Source: a virus. Taken from it: DNA of 24,291 nucleotides. This document shows, piece by piece, positions 16,469-24,141 of the stretch; position 1 is the stretch's first letter; each line of letters opens with the position of its first letter. The notes under the pieces were generated by a model. The model worked only from the letters and a program-made list of their open reading frames with translations. It made no database searches and was not told the DNA's origin. The stretch is from positions 1 to 24,291 of the IMG/VR virus record IMGVR_UViG_3300008050_005326. One strand, written 5' to 3'. The position numbers were made by a program, and so were the translations under genes.

Positions 16469-17158
16469 CTAGAACTGGTTGAGAGCGAACCCGATCTCGT
16501 CCAGTTCGAGCCGGCACTGCCCGAACTGGTCAACAGCGCCGGGGTCGGCGGTGCACCAGCCCACGGCACGGTCGGTCCCCGCGGCGATCACCGCCGTGTG
16601 GTCCTCCAGCTGACCTTCCTGCGCCACCCCGCCGAGTCCGAGCGGAAGCCCGATCGCGCAGGCCGCGGCGCCGTAGTACTCGTACGGTCCGCCGACGACG
16701 ACCCAGTACCAGTCGCCGTTCTGCAGGTCGGTGAGCGGCGTCGGGGTCGGCGCACCGCGGTTGGGACGAGAAGCCTTCTCGTCGTAGTAGTTCGCGAAGA
16801 GCCCGCCCTTGACCAGGATCGCCTGCGTGGCGGCCACGGACATCGTGCCGTCAGAGACCACGAAGCGGCCCTCGGTCAGGCCGCTCTGGACGCCGCGCAC
16901 GGCGTTGTCCAGGTTGGTCCAGGCGCCACCGTTGTGCTGCACCAGCTTGAGCGTGAGCGACTGGTAGATGTCGTTCCCGACATCGTGGTAGATCACCTCT
17001 CGGATCGCGCCAGGGCGCTCGTGGTCGTCGGCCCCCAGGTCGTTCTGGGGGACGAAGTTGTTGGTCACGCGGTCCGCGAAGCGGCTCACGTTGAGCGGGT
17101 GGAGCCGGAAGGGCTCGTTCGGGTCTCGCTCGCGGAAGAATTCGTGTGCGTGGATCAT
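16469..17158 (-). CDS. Capsid-associated (decoration?) protein candidate, 229 aa
   Basis: I start this gene at the ATG at 17158 because AGGAGGT (17167-17173) lies just upstream; an alternative start 39 bases further would overlap the capsid gene and lacks a site. The product begins MIHAHEFFRERDPNEPFRL and is a mixed, beta-rich, Gly/Ala-rich soluble protein with no recognised motif. It directly follows the major capsid gene, shares its strong GC3 codon bias, and is followed by a hairpin, all pointing to an abundant product. Decoration or cement protein is a reasonable guess; a minor capsid or head-completion role is possible. Confidence 0.55.
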   Translation of the reverse strand: MIHAHEFFRERDPNEPFRLHPLNVSRFADRVTNNFVPQNDLGADDHERPGAIREVIYHDVGNDIYQSLTLKLVQHNGGAWTNLDNAVRGVQSGLTEGRFVVSDGTMSVAATQAILVKGGLFANYYDEKASRPNRGAPTPTPLTDLQNGDWYWVVVGGPYEYYGAAACAIGLPLGLGGVAQEGQLEDHTAVIAAGTDRAVGWCTADPGAVDQFGQCRLELDEIGFALNQF

Positions 17159-17166
17159 GTCCAGAG

Positions 17167-17173
17167 ACCTCCT
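17167..17173 (-). promoter_or_regulatory. Shine-Dalgarno overlapping the capsid stop codon
   Basis: On the minus strand AGGAGGT overlaps the TAG of the capsid gene and lies eight bases before the ATG at 17158. It decides that start and suggests efficient translation after the capsid gene. Confidence 0.8.
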
Positions 17174-18281
17174 ACCAGGTGTCCACGGAGCCGCCACCGG
17201 TGCCGCCGAGGCGACCCTGGACTCCCAGGTTCGAGTACATCATGACCTGGCTCACGAGGGCGTGAGTCACGTCGGCGAACTGCGTGTCGGAGTACCGCTT
17301 CGGTCCGTCGATGGCGACGTCCACCTCGGGGTGGTGACCGATGTACATGCCCTGGATGTCGCCGGCTTCGAGCGACAGGTTCGGGTCCTCGGTGCCGGAG
17401 CCCGCGAGGTTGCCGAACTGGGTCCGCTGCGCCTCCGCCGTGATCGCGATCCCGCACTCCGCGGGAAAGTCGCTCTCTTCGACGATCGGACAGCCCAGGA
17501 GCTGGACCTGATGGGGCACACCGGCGTTCACCGACGGGTCGATGCCGCCAGCGCCGCGGAAGGCGAACAGCTGGCTCATTGCGCGGAGCACGTTCAGGTG
17601 GATCGCGCTGTTGACGAGGAACACGTTCGGGAAGAGCGTGCCCTGCTTGCAGTCGGTCAGCAGCTGGAGCATCGTGAAGATGCCTCGGACCAGGTTGCCG
17701 CCCAGCGCGTCGCCGAACGCCTGACCGACGGTGTGCTGCCGGCTCTGGTTCTGCCAGTACGGCGTGGTCGCCTTCGGGATGCGGCCGACGACCGCGGTCT
17801 GAGCCGCCGGCGCGGCGTCCTCGATCGCGTTCAGGATGCCGAGCGGCTCCTTGCCGCCGGTGCCGTTCAGCGTGTAGAAGGCCAGCCGGTTGCGCAGCGT
17901 GATCATCATCTGGCGGAAGCGACGCTCCTCCAGGCTCATGATCGCGGACTGCCCGCGGTTCTGCCACTTCTTCGTCCACTCGACCGTGAAGGGGATCGCG
18001 CCCCAGGCCCAGGTGAACTCAGCCGCGGTGTCGCCGGGCTGGAAGTCCTTGCCGACCTTGTCGAGGTCGGTGAACCACGTCAGGTCCCCGGTCTCCTGAA
18101 CGAAGAGGGGCTGGACGATGGTGTGGCCGCCGTCGACGGGCTGGACGAAGCCCTTCCGACCGAACCACGAGTTGGTGACGTTGGCGTTGGAAACGAGGTC
18201 GACGATCGACCCCATGCGCGACAGCATGGTCGCGAGCAGAGCCTCGTCCGTACGAGGGTCTCCGCTGAAAAAGACGGGCAT
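17172..18281 (-). CDS. Major capsid protein, HK97-like fold
   Basis: The 369-residue length, the position just after a scaffold-like gene, strong codon bias and a very good ribosome-binding site (AGGAGG five bases before the ATG) all fit the major capsid protein. Residues ~168-178 (IPKATTPYWQN) match the 'treat-tPYW' loop typical of one HK97-fold capsid family, followed by a helix like the spine helix (~185-208) and strands with FLVNSAIHLNVLRAM. This shell protein would assemble around the scaffold and portal. There is no N-terminal delta domain long enough to replace the separate scaffold. Homology is judged by eye. Confidence 0.85.
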   Translation of the reverse strand: MPVFFSGDPRTDEALLATMLSRMGSIVDLVSNANVTNSWFGRKGFVQPVDGGHTIVQPLFVQETGDLTWFTDLDKVGKDFQPGDTAAEFTWAWGAIPFTVEWTKKWQNRGQSAIMSLEERRFRQMMITLRNRLAFYTLNGTGGKEPLGILNAIEDAAPAAQTAVVGRIPKATTPYWQNQSRQHTVGQAFGDALGGNLVRGIFTMLQLLTDCKQGTLFPNVFLVNSAIHLNVLRAMSQLFAFRGAGGIDPSVNAGVPHQVQLLGCPIVEESDFPAECGIAITAEAQRTQFGNLAGSGTEDPNLSLEAGDIQGMYIGHHPEVDVAIDGPKRYSDTQFADVTHALVSQVMMYSNLGVQGRLGGTGGGSVDTW

Positions 18282-18294
18282 TTCAGCCTCCTGG

Positions 18295-18816
18295 TCAGAG
18301 CTTGTTGCTTGCCGAGTAGTTGTTCAGTTCAGCCTTGACGAAGTCAGCGTTTTCGGGCTGCTCTCGCCACTTGCGCGCGTTCTTGAAGGACATCTTCCTC
18401 AGCGACGTCTGCTGCTCCATGACCCGTTCCCTCGTCCACTCGTGCTCCTGACCCGTCGGGCTCGGCGGCGTCGGTGCGCCAGAGCCTGCGGGGTCCACGG
18501 GCGGCTTCTTCAGCGAGTCGGCGCCGTGGTTCGACGCCGGGAAGTAGAGCGATGACGCCTCGTCGATCGAGAGTCCGCCTTGCGTAACCGCCTTGCGGAA
18601 CTGCTCCGACTTCGCCTCATAGAGGTCGTTGCCCACACGGGACTTGACCGAACTGAGGTGGCTGTCGATGGCGCGCTTGTTGAGGGCGCTCTGGACGCGG
18701 TCGTTGAACTTCCTGTCTTCCTCTGCCGGGTCAGGCTTCGGAGCCAGGGAGTTCCTGATCTCTTCAGGGAGGCTTTCGGGCTTCCCGTCCCACGTCTCGG
18801 TATCGAACAATGCCAT
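18295..18816 (-). CDS. Scaffold protein candidate, 173 aa
   Basis: The gene lies directly upstream of the capsid gene (13 bases apart) and starts with ATG after AAGGA. The product is acidic-to-neutral, highly charged and mostly helical, with a Pro/Ser-rich hinge near residues 105-122 (PPVDPAGSGAPTPPSP). The C-terminal ~50 residues are basic (RERVMEQQTSLRKMSFKNARKWRE), as in many phage scaffolds that bind the capsid through a C-terminal helix. Short length and poor conservation are usual for this class. No protease gene is seen nearby, so the scaffold may leave intact. Confidence 0.65.
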   Translation of the reverse strand: MALFDTETWDGKPESLPEEIRNSLAPKPDPAEEDRKFNDRVQSALNKRAIDSHLSSVKSRVGNDLYEAKSEQFRKAVTQGGLSIDEASSLYFPASNHGADSLKKPPVDPAGSGAPTPPSPTGQEHEWTRERVMEQQTSLRKMSFKNARKWREQPENADFVKAELNNYSASNKL

Positions 18817-18828
18817 CGCTTGCTTCCT

Positions 18829-19371
18829 TTACGCTGAGAGAGATTTTTGGTCAGTCGACGTCACTTCGTCGATTCGGGACCCCTTTTTCTTGGCGACGTC
18901 CAGAGTCTTCTTGCGAAGGCTCTCCGAACTCTTCATCTGGGAGAGCATCTTCATACCCTCTTCGACTTCAGCCTCGAACTTGCGGTCCTTCTCTGCCTTC
19001 TGGTCTCTCTTGAACGTGCCCCCTTGAACGAGGTGGTCTGAGTTGGTTTCCAGTTCCGTGAGTCCATTATTCTTCAGGACTTCCAGGAACTCTTTCCTTG
19101 ATCCGACTTCGATGTGCTGCATCTTGATACTGCCGTCGCTGTTCCGCATGACCTCGCCGGTCTTCGGATCACGAACAGGGGGCAGGGTCCACGGGGCGAT
19201 CTTCATGCCGCCCTCGTAATTCTTTGCCCAGGACCTCGCCGGCACGCTCTGAATGAGCGTCGCCGGCGATTCGCATTCTTCGCAAAGGACCGGAGCCCGC
19301 ATCGCTACGTAGTTACGAATGCGCTCGGTCACGTGACCTTCTTCGCATTTGTACTCGTAGCGGAATGGCAT
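18829..19371 (-). CDS. FmdB-like zinc-ribbon protein with coiled-coil tail, 180 aa
   Basis: The N-terminus starts MPFRYEYKCEEGH and gives C9-x3-H13 then C30-x2-C33, the pattern of FmdB-type zinc ribbons in the phage variant where the second Cys is His. A basic/helical middle (~85-110) and a charged coiled-coil C-terminus (~120-180) with a Lys-rich region follow. Such proteins occur near structural genes of several phages, and their role is unknown; they are proposed to act as regulatory or assembly factors. It lies between portal and scaffold candidates and uses noticeably fewer GC3 codons than both neighbours. The ribosome-binding site (GAGGA) is about 12 bases from the ATG, so translation may be low. 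Confidence 0.65.
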   Translation of the reverse strand: MPFRYEYKCEEGHVTERIRNYVAMRAPVLCEECESPATLIQSVPARSWAKNYEGGMKIAPWTLPPVRDPKTGEVMRNSDGSIKMQHIEVGSRKEFLEVLKNNGLTELETNSDHLVQGGTFKRDQKAEKDRKFEAEVEEGMKMLSQMKSSESLRKKTLDVAKKKGSRIDEVTSTDQKSLSA

Positions 19372-19376
19372 TCTGG

Positions 19377-21251
19377 TCAGCGTCCTCTGTTCGTCGCGCC
19401 AGCACTGGCGCTAACACTATCTTGCACGCCTGCGCCCGCGCTGTCAACCCCATCCCCGATCCGGGCCGAAGTGCCTGATTCTCCTCCGGTTCCGCCACCT
19501 AGGCTGCCCGGGGAGGGCACGCCCGGGCCCGCTTCCTCTGCATCCCCGCCCGAGAGGACCCGCGAAGGCCACCCGTTGAGCGCCGCGATCAGCTTCGAGA
19601 CCTCCTTCGGGTCGAAGTGCTGCAAGAGTACCGGGTTCGCAAACAGCTCCTTCAGCTGCTGAACCATCATCAGTCTGCCCGCCAGCGGGTCGGTTGCCGC
19701 CCGATTGACGGCGCTCATCGTGTAGTTCGCGATGCCGGAGACGGAGTCTCGGTCCATCGTGAAGCTGATCCCGTTGGACGTCACGACGAACTGCGACGAC
19801 CCGTACTGCATGATCAGCCATGTCGCGATCAGGGCGACGTCCATGTAGGCGTCGTAGAGCTTGCCCATGATCTCGCTCTGGCGCTTGTCCATGAACGAGG
19901 CTTCCTGCACGAAGGCGGTTGCGACCTTGTTCGACTCGCCGGAGCCCTGCGACGTCGAGGTCGCCCCGGTGTTCCTGCTGAACGACTGGTCTGCCAACTG
20001 GTCCATCTGCACCAGCGACGTCGGGAACTGCCTCGTGTGCGAGACCGTCGGGTCGAATCGCGGGCCTCCGTACCTGATGATCCGCCGCGTGAAGTTCCCG
20101 GAGGCGATCTCCTCCGTGGTCTCGTCGTCGATCACGACCGACTCGGGGATCCACATCGCGTCGGACGCCGACCACGCGGCGTGCTCCCGCACGGTCCTGC
20201 GCACCCAGGCACGGTCCTTCATGTCGTCCCACGCGAAGGAGATGTATGACGGCGTGAACCACATGAGCGGGTGCGTGTCGTCTGCGCGGATCACGGTCCA
20301 GCGGTTCGGGATCGCCAGCTTGTCCAGCGGCAGGATCCACTTCCCGCTGACCATGTCGATCACCCCAAACAGGCCCGACTCTTCCGGCTTGCTCGGGTCC
20401 TGGCGCACGTAGACCTCAGCGAGGACGGCCAGCTTCTGGTTCGTCATGGGCCGGAAGCTGGTCAGCTTCACGTTCCCGAACTTGATCGCCTCGGTGCGCC
20501 CTCGCACTTCGACCGTGTCCAAGTGCTCCTTGTAGCCGTACTGCCGCTCGACCTGGGCCGGCGTCCTGAGCACGAGGTGGGCGATGTAGTACGCTGCCTC
20601 CAGGCTCCCGATGTACGGGTCGGTCACGACGTGACGCGGATCCACGTACTCCGTCCGCGGCGTGCTCATGTTCGAGAGCGTCGGCATGTCGTTGATCTCG
20701 ACGCTCTTCATCATCTCCGGGGTCAGCTGAGCGACCTGAGCGATGTCGATCGCGGGCATCTGGTCGGGCGGAACCTCGTCGAGCCGGATCGGGCCGCCCT
20801 CGTCGGGGGAGCTTCCGTCTCTGGAGGGGTCGGCGCCCACGTCGGTGACGTCATCGAACGCCCGCTGCCACGCCACCGTGTTCGGCATCGCCGTCTTCAG
20901 GAACCCGCACGGCGAGTACACGCAGCAGCGATGACCCTGCGAGACCTTCCTGGTCATCTTCATGCGCTTCGCCAGCTGCTCCAGGAACGCCTCCATCCCG
21001 AGCGAGTTGTCGAGTCCTGCGCGGTCTGCGTACTCGATGTCGAGCCACGGAGGCACGCCGAGGAATCCGATCTCCCGCACGAACCGGTCGATGCGGCGCG
21101 CGAACGGCGCGATCGCTCGCAGCTCCCCGTCGGTGATCTTCTCCTGCGGGTTCAGCAACTTCTGCTGCCTGTCGATCAACGGGTGCACCTCGCTCACGAG
21201 GATGTTGAGATCGGACTTGATCACCTCCCACCAGTTCGTTCCATCGCTCAT
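19377..21251 (-). CDS. Portal protein
   Basis: This 624-residue protein lies right after the large terminase, the usual portal position. Its middle contains a typical portal phrase (YVDPRHVVTDPYIGSLEAAYYI, near residues 205-226), then beta-rich wing elements, then a helical crown-like region (QEASFMDKRQSEIMGKLYDAYMDVAL). The C-terminal ~55 residues are Gly/Ser/Ala-rich and probably disordered. It would form the dodecameric channel for DNA packaging and exit at one capsid vertex. The ATG overlaps the small upstream ORF stop as ATGA with GGAGAT upstream. Strong GC3 codon bias resembles the capsid gene. Confidence 0.8.
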   Translation of the reverse strand: MSDGTNWWEVIKSDLNILVSEVHPLIDRQQKLLNPQEKITDGELRAIAPFARRIDRFVREIGFLGVPPWLDIEYADRAGLDNSLGMEAFLEQLAKRMKMTRKVSQGHRCCVYSPCGFLKTAMPNTVAWQRAFDDVTDVGADPSRDGSSPDEGGPIRLDEVPPDQMPAIDIAQVAQLTPEMMKSVEINDMPTLSNMSTPRTEYVDPRHVVTDPYIGSLEAAYYIAHLVLRTPAQVERQYGYKEHLDTVEVRGRTEAIKFGNVKLTSFRPMTNQKLAVLAEVYVRQDPSKPEESGLFGVIDMVSGKWILPLDKLAIPNRWTVIRADDTHPLMWFTPSYISFAWDDMKDRAWVRRTVREHAAWSASDAMWIPESVVIDDETTEEIASGNFTRRIIRYGGPRFDPTVSHTRQFPTSLVQMDQLADQSFSRNTGATSTSQGSGESNKVATAFVQEASFMDKRQSEIMGKLYDAYMDVALIATWLIMQYGSSQFVVTSNGISFTMDRDSVSGIANYTMSAVNRAATDPLAGRLMMVQQLKELFANPVLLQHFDPKEVSKLIAALNGWPSRVLSGGDAEEAGPGVPSPGSLGGGTGGESGTSARIGDGVDSAGAGVQDSVSASAGATNRGR

Positions 21252-21421
21252 CGCCTGATCTCCATGTGCTTCTTGATGATCTTACGAAGGCCGGGACTCA
21301 TCGCCCCGAGCATCGTCTCATCTGCTTTGTGTGTTTCATGTGAAGCCTCAACGACCGCGCCCAGTCCTCTGGAGCGCATCCACACGATGAGTTCCCAGAG
21401 GAGGGCGCACATCATGACCAT
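21248..21421 (-). CDS. Small hypothetical protein, 57 aa, between terminase and portal
   Basis: This frame begins at the ATG at 21421, 15 bases after the terminase TAG, and ends with TGA overlapping the portal ATG by three bases. The product has a short hydrophobic start (MVMMCALLWELIVWM) and a basic C-terminus (LRKIIKKHMEIRR). It could be a small membrane-active or DNA-contacting protein. There is no clear ribosome-binding site, so coupling or in-frame re-initiation after the terminase stop is likely. No family is recognised. It fills a gap in an otherwise gapless operon, which is the main argument for coding. Confidence 0.5.
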   Translation of the reverse strand: MVMMCALLWELIVWMRSRGLGAVVEASHETHKADETMLGAMSPGLRKIIKKHMEIRR

Positions 21422-21436
21422 GTCGTCGAAGTAACG

Positions 21437-23503
21437 CTATCCGGTGCGCTCTGACTTTGTCTTCAGAGCTTCATACTTGCCCTTGTCGTTCTTTACGAAC
21501 CCCTCAGCGTCCCACTCGAATCGCTCGTCCACGATGGTGATCAGGTCGTTGTGGTACGCCTTCCTGAACGCAATCAACAGAGGCTCACGAGAAGCGGGGG
21601 TTTGCAGGAACCACACAGCCTTCAGGGTCTCTGTGTACCCCTTCGTGCGGCGCTCCTGCTCGTAGTCGTGACCGTGCCCGTAGTGCTCCCACGCTTTCAG
21701 CGCGACCTTCCCGGGGCCGTTCAGCTCTCCGATCACGTATGTGTCCGCGTGCCCGTAGAACGACACCGCTTTCGCGATCTCGTCCGCGCTAATCTCCGGG
21801 TCGATCCGCGTCCGACGCACAGCGCAGACGAGGCCGTCGTTCACTCGCGCTACGCCGATCGGCGAGTAGTCGCTGTCGTTCAGCCCGTCCGCAAAGTCGC
21901 CGGCGACCGCGTAGTACGCCTTCTCACCAGGAGGGAGTGGGGGCGGGTCCCACATATACCAGCCGCCGCGGACAGTGTCGCGGAACCCCACACTGTTCCG
22001 TACGGTCTGGACCTGCGCTCCGAACCCTGTCGTGGTCCACTCGAACTCACCGATGCGGTCCGCCGCCCTGCTCGCCTGGAGCCTCATGAAGAACCCACCA
22101 GAGACCAGTCCGAGCGATTCTTCGTACGTGTACGGGTACTCGGTGTGAACGAGCAGCAACTCGTCCAGCTCTTCGATCTTCCGCCGCCTGAACCCTACCT
22201 GCTCTGGTGTGAGCCTAAGTTTGCGAGCGTAGTCCTTTTCGCAGATCGGGTGCGGCTCGCCGTCGTCGCCGATCTCAAAGTCTGCAAACCTCCCGGCCGG
22301 GTTCGTTTCCTGCCTAGGTCCTGGTACAGGGTCGCCAACGTTACTCGCAAGCGACGCCGCTCCGAAGAACTGGAAGTCAACGTACGAGAGGACGGCGATG
22401 CGGTTCAGCTCGTGTGCCTGCTCGTCGTTCGTTCCCTCGTGCGCAATTACGTTGCGGGTCGACGGGTACACCGCGGGCAGGATCGCCTGATTGATGTTCG
22501 ACCAGACCTCCCCGCCTCCAACCCGCTCGTACTTCCCCGCCTCTGAGATGATGACCAGGTTGTACCCTGTGGCGCCGACCTTCTGCACGCCGCCGCTCTT
22601 GATGTCCGCGTGCCTGATCTCCCAGGCCGAGCCGTTCGCGAGCGCGAGCTTCCCCTCGGTGTAATTCTCCTGGATGAGCGGTGGGTACAGGTGCGGCCAC
22701 TTCGCGTTGAGTTCCCGCAGGTCAGCGGCGATGTCTCTGAGGTGGTCCTTCGCGTCGTCCTTCATCGGCAGGTGGAGCAGTGTCGCCCAGACGTCGATGT
22801 TCGCCCCGCAGAGCACGCTGAACTTCTTCCAGAACGTCGTGCTTCCGACCTTACGCGGCTTCGTGCGAGTGATCCAGTGCTTGTCCGTGGTCAGGCGCGG
22901 CTTGTGTACAACCTTCCCTCTGCGCACCCGTAGCGTGGTCTCTGGCACATGCGGGTCGTCGTTGGCCCACCTCTCCAAAAAGGGGCCGTAGCACTGGCGC
23001 TGGTAGCGGGAGCGGGGGTCTATCCCATCGAGGTCGAAGGGGATGATGTCCTTCTTGATCAGGCCCTGGGCATCTTCCGAGGTCAGCTGCGAGTTCACCG
23101 TCAGGAACGTCCGCATCCACTCCTTCGGCTTCTTGAGCGCCATCTTCCTGGCCTCGTCGCGCGTACCTCTGCGGGTCCCCTTCTCTGTGCCATTCTCGTT
23201 GTGGAGGTCGTCTTGAAGCTCGACCTCATCGCGCGATGCTGTGATCACGTCCAGGGAGGGGAGCGATGCGTCAGGCTTTGACTCGATTACTGAGTCGAGG
23301 ACCTTGTGCGCTCTGGTTCCAGCCATGACCACTGCGAACGCGGCCTGTACGTACCAGTGGTTCGCGGGCAACATCTTCCGCAGAAGCTCTGTGCTGGAGC
23401 GGATCTTGTCGTCGAGCTGCTCTCGGTCCGCGTTTGTGCAGTCGAGAGCAGAGCGGCGAGAGACAGCGGCGGCGAGGTCTCGCAGGGACCAGGAGTCTAC
23501 CAT
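21437..23503 (-). CDS. Terminase large subunit (packaging ATPase-nuclease)
   Basis: The protein powers DNA packaging and cuts the concatemer. The ATPase domain has a Walker A-like KPRKVGSTT at 215-223, a Walker B-like LVIISEA at 316-322 (Ser-Glu instead of Asp-Glu, a known variant) and a coupling-motif-like HEGTND at 355-360. The RNase H-type nuclease domain shows GDFADG with Asp536, then Asp543/545, then GELNGPG with Glu593, and a likely third acid at Asp653. The 688-residue length includes about 200 residues before Walker A, a longer N-terminus than in many relatives. The gene overlaps the preceding small gene by seven bases and has no strong ribosome-binding site, so translation is probably coupled. 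Confidence 0.88.
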   Translation of the reverse strand: MVDSWSLRDLAAAVSRRSALDCTNADREQLDDKIRSSTELLRKMLPANHWYVQAAFAVVMAGTRAHKVLDSVIESKPDASLPSLDVITASRDEVELQDDLHNENGTEKGTRRGTRDEARKMALKKPKEWMRTFLTVNSQLTSEDAQGLIKKDIIPFDLDGIDPRSRYQRQCYGPFLERWANDDPHVPETTLRVRRGKVVHKPRLTTDKHWITRTKPRKVGSTTFWKKFSVLCGANIDVWATLLHLPMKDDAKDHLRDIAADLRELNAKWPHLYPPLIQENYTEGKLALANGSAWEIRHADIKSGGVQKVGATGYNLVIISEAGKYERVGGGEVWSNINQAILPAVYPSTRNVIAHEGTNDEQAHELNRIAVLSYVDFQFFGAASLASNVGDPVPGPRQETNPAGRFADFEIGDDGEPHPICEKDYARKLRLTPEQVGFRRRKIEELDELLLVHTEYPYTYEESLGLVSGGFFMRLQASRAADRIGEFEWTTTGFGAQVQTVRNSVGFRDTVRGGWYMWDPPPLPPGEKAYYAVAGDFADGLNDSDYSPIGVARVNDGLVCAVRRTRIDPEISADEIAKAVSFYGHADTYVIGELNGPGKVALKAWEHYGHGHDYEQERRTKGYTETLKAVWFLQTPASREPLLIAFRKAYHNDLITIVDERFEWDAEGFVKNDKGKYEALKTKSERTG

Positions 23504-23811
23504 TCGATCTTTTCGCCGTAGGCACGTTGGATCTTTTTCGGCTTGTCTTCCTTCAATTCAAGAAGGGTTTTGAGTGCCTTCAACCGGATCGCTGGGTCTT
23601 CGACAAGCGTTTCGCTGACGACCTTACCTTCGCCGTTGCGGACGATGGTTCGTTTCACTCCTTGTGTTGCGAGGTCAATGATCCCTGCCAGTAGCGCATC
23701 ATCCGTTGCGCCGAGGCGTTCCATTGCCTTTGCGAGCTTGTTCTCGCGCGTGGGCGCAGGTGTATCTATGTCGCGCGTAGTGGGCAGGAAGGTGACGTTA
23801 CTGTCTTCCAT
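23497..23811 (-). CDS. Terminase small subunit candidate, 104 aa
   Basis: First gene of the leftward late block and directly upstream of the large terminase, whose start it overlaps. The product is a mostly helical, charged protein with helices around residues 23-50 and 70-90. The conventional DNA-binding helix-turn-helix of small terminases is not obvious, so the call depends on position and size. The ATG at 23811 has no Shine-Dalgarno and lies about seven bases after a good -10 box, so the mRNA may be leaderless. A later ATG at codon 30 is possible but less likely. Confidence 0.6.
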   Translation of the reverse strand: MEDSNVTFLPTTRDIDTPAPTRENKLAKAMERLGATDDALLAGIIDLATQGVKRTIVRNGEGKVVSETLVEDPAIRLKALKTLLELKEDKPKKIQRAYGEKIEW

Positions 23812-23817
23812 GCCTGT

Positions 23818-23845
23818 AGTGTAGCGGCTTGTTTTGCGTTGTCAA
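23818..23845 (-). promoter_or_regulatory. Consensus-like leftward promoter for the late block
   Basis: On the minus strand TTGACA (23840-23845) is followed after 16 bases by TACACT (23818-23823). The expected start point, about seven bases downstream, is the A of the small-terminase ATG at 23811. Both boxes are sigma70-type. Confidence 0.6.
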
Positions 23846-23952
23846 GTGGGATGTTGGAAGGGTCATTGTCGATGGGTTTTGAAAAATTGCCAATCCGGTT
23901 GAGGGTGGGATACTGATTATTATTACGGTCCACCCCGACCGTCGTGCAGTTC

Positions 23953-23981
23953 ATTGTACCCCATGCGTGCGTGAAGGGCAA
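23953..23981 (-). promoter_or_regulatory. Leftward promoter next to the first repeat pair
   Basis: On the minus strand TTGCCC (23976-23981), a 17-base spacer and TACAAT (23953-23958, five of six to consensus) form a plausible promoter. The -35 is weak, which fits activator dependence. The direct-repeat pair lies four bases upstream of the -35. Confidence 0.55.
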
Positions 23982-23985
23982 GAGA

Positions 23986-24003
23986 GCTTACAAACGCTTA
24001 CAA
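23986..24003 (-). repeat. Direct-repeat operator pair 1
   Basis: TTGTAAGC occurs twice on the minus strand with a 10-bp period (23996-24003 and 23986-23993). This spacing puts both copies on the same face of the helix, as for a dimeric or cooperative activator. It lies just upstream of the -35 of the promoter at 23953-23981. Confidence 0.7.
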
Positions 24004-24030
24004 TTCTCAGCGACCCACCTTCGCAGACGT

Positions 24031-24061
24031 AGCATAGCACACTTCGACCAACAAAGGTCAA
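24031..24061 (-). promoter_or_regulatory. Leftward promoter next to the second repeat pair
   Basis: On the minus strand TTGACC (24056-24061), a long 19-base spacer and TATGCT (24031-24036) preceded by TGC, an extended -10 feature, form a possible promoter. The repeat pair lies one base upstream of the -35. The distance from repeat to -10 (26 bases) nearly equals that of the other module (27 bases). Confidence 0.5.
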
Positions 24062-24062
24062 T

Positions 24063-24080
24063 GCTTACAATTGCTTACAA
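24063..24080 (-). repeat. Direct-repeat operator pair 2
   Basis: A second pair of TTGTAAGC copies with the same 10-bp period (24073-24080 and 24063-24070). It starts 77 bp from the first pair and is in the same orientation. Confidence 0.7.
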
Positions 24081-24141
24081 TCGATAGCTGGCATGAACCT
24101 TGCACCCGCGTGTGTGCGTCACTCTGATCTCCATGTGTAGA

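Noticed and set aside
23925-23942. Six-bp inverted repeat ACGGTC / GACCGT in the control region
   Set aside because: The stem is short, has no T-run on either side and does not align with a promoter, so chance is likely.
23766-23981. Leftward 71-aa open frame over the late promoters
   Set aside because: It overlaps the small-terminase start and the promoter elements, and has no ribosome-binding site or sensible composition.
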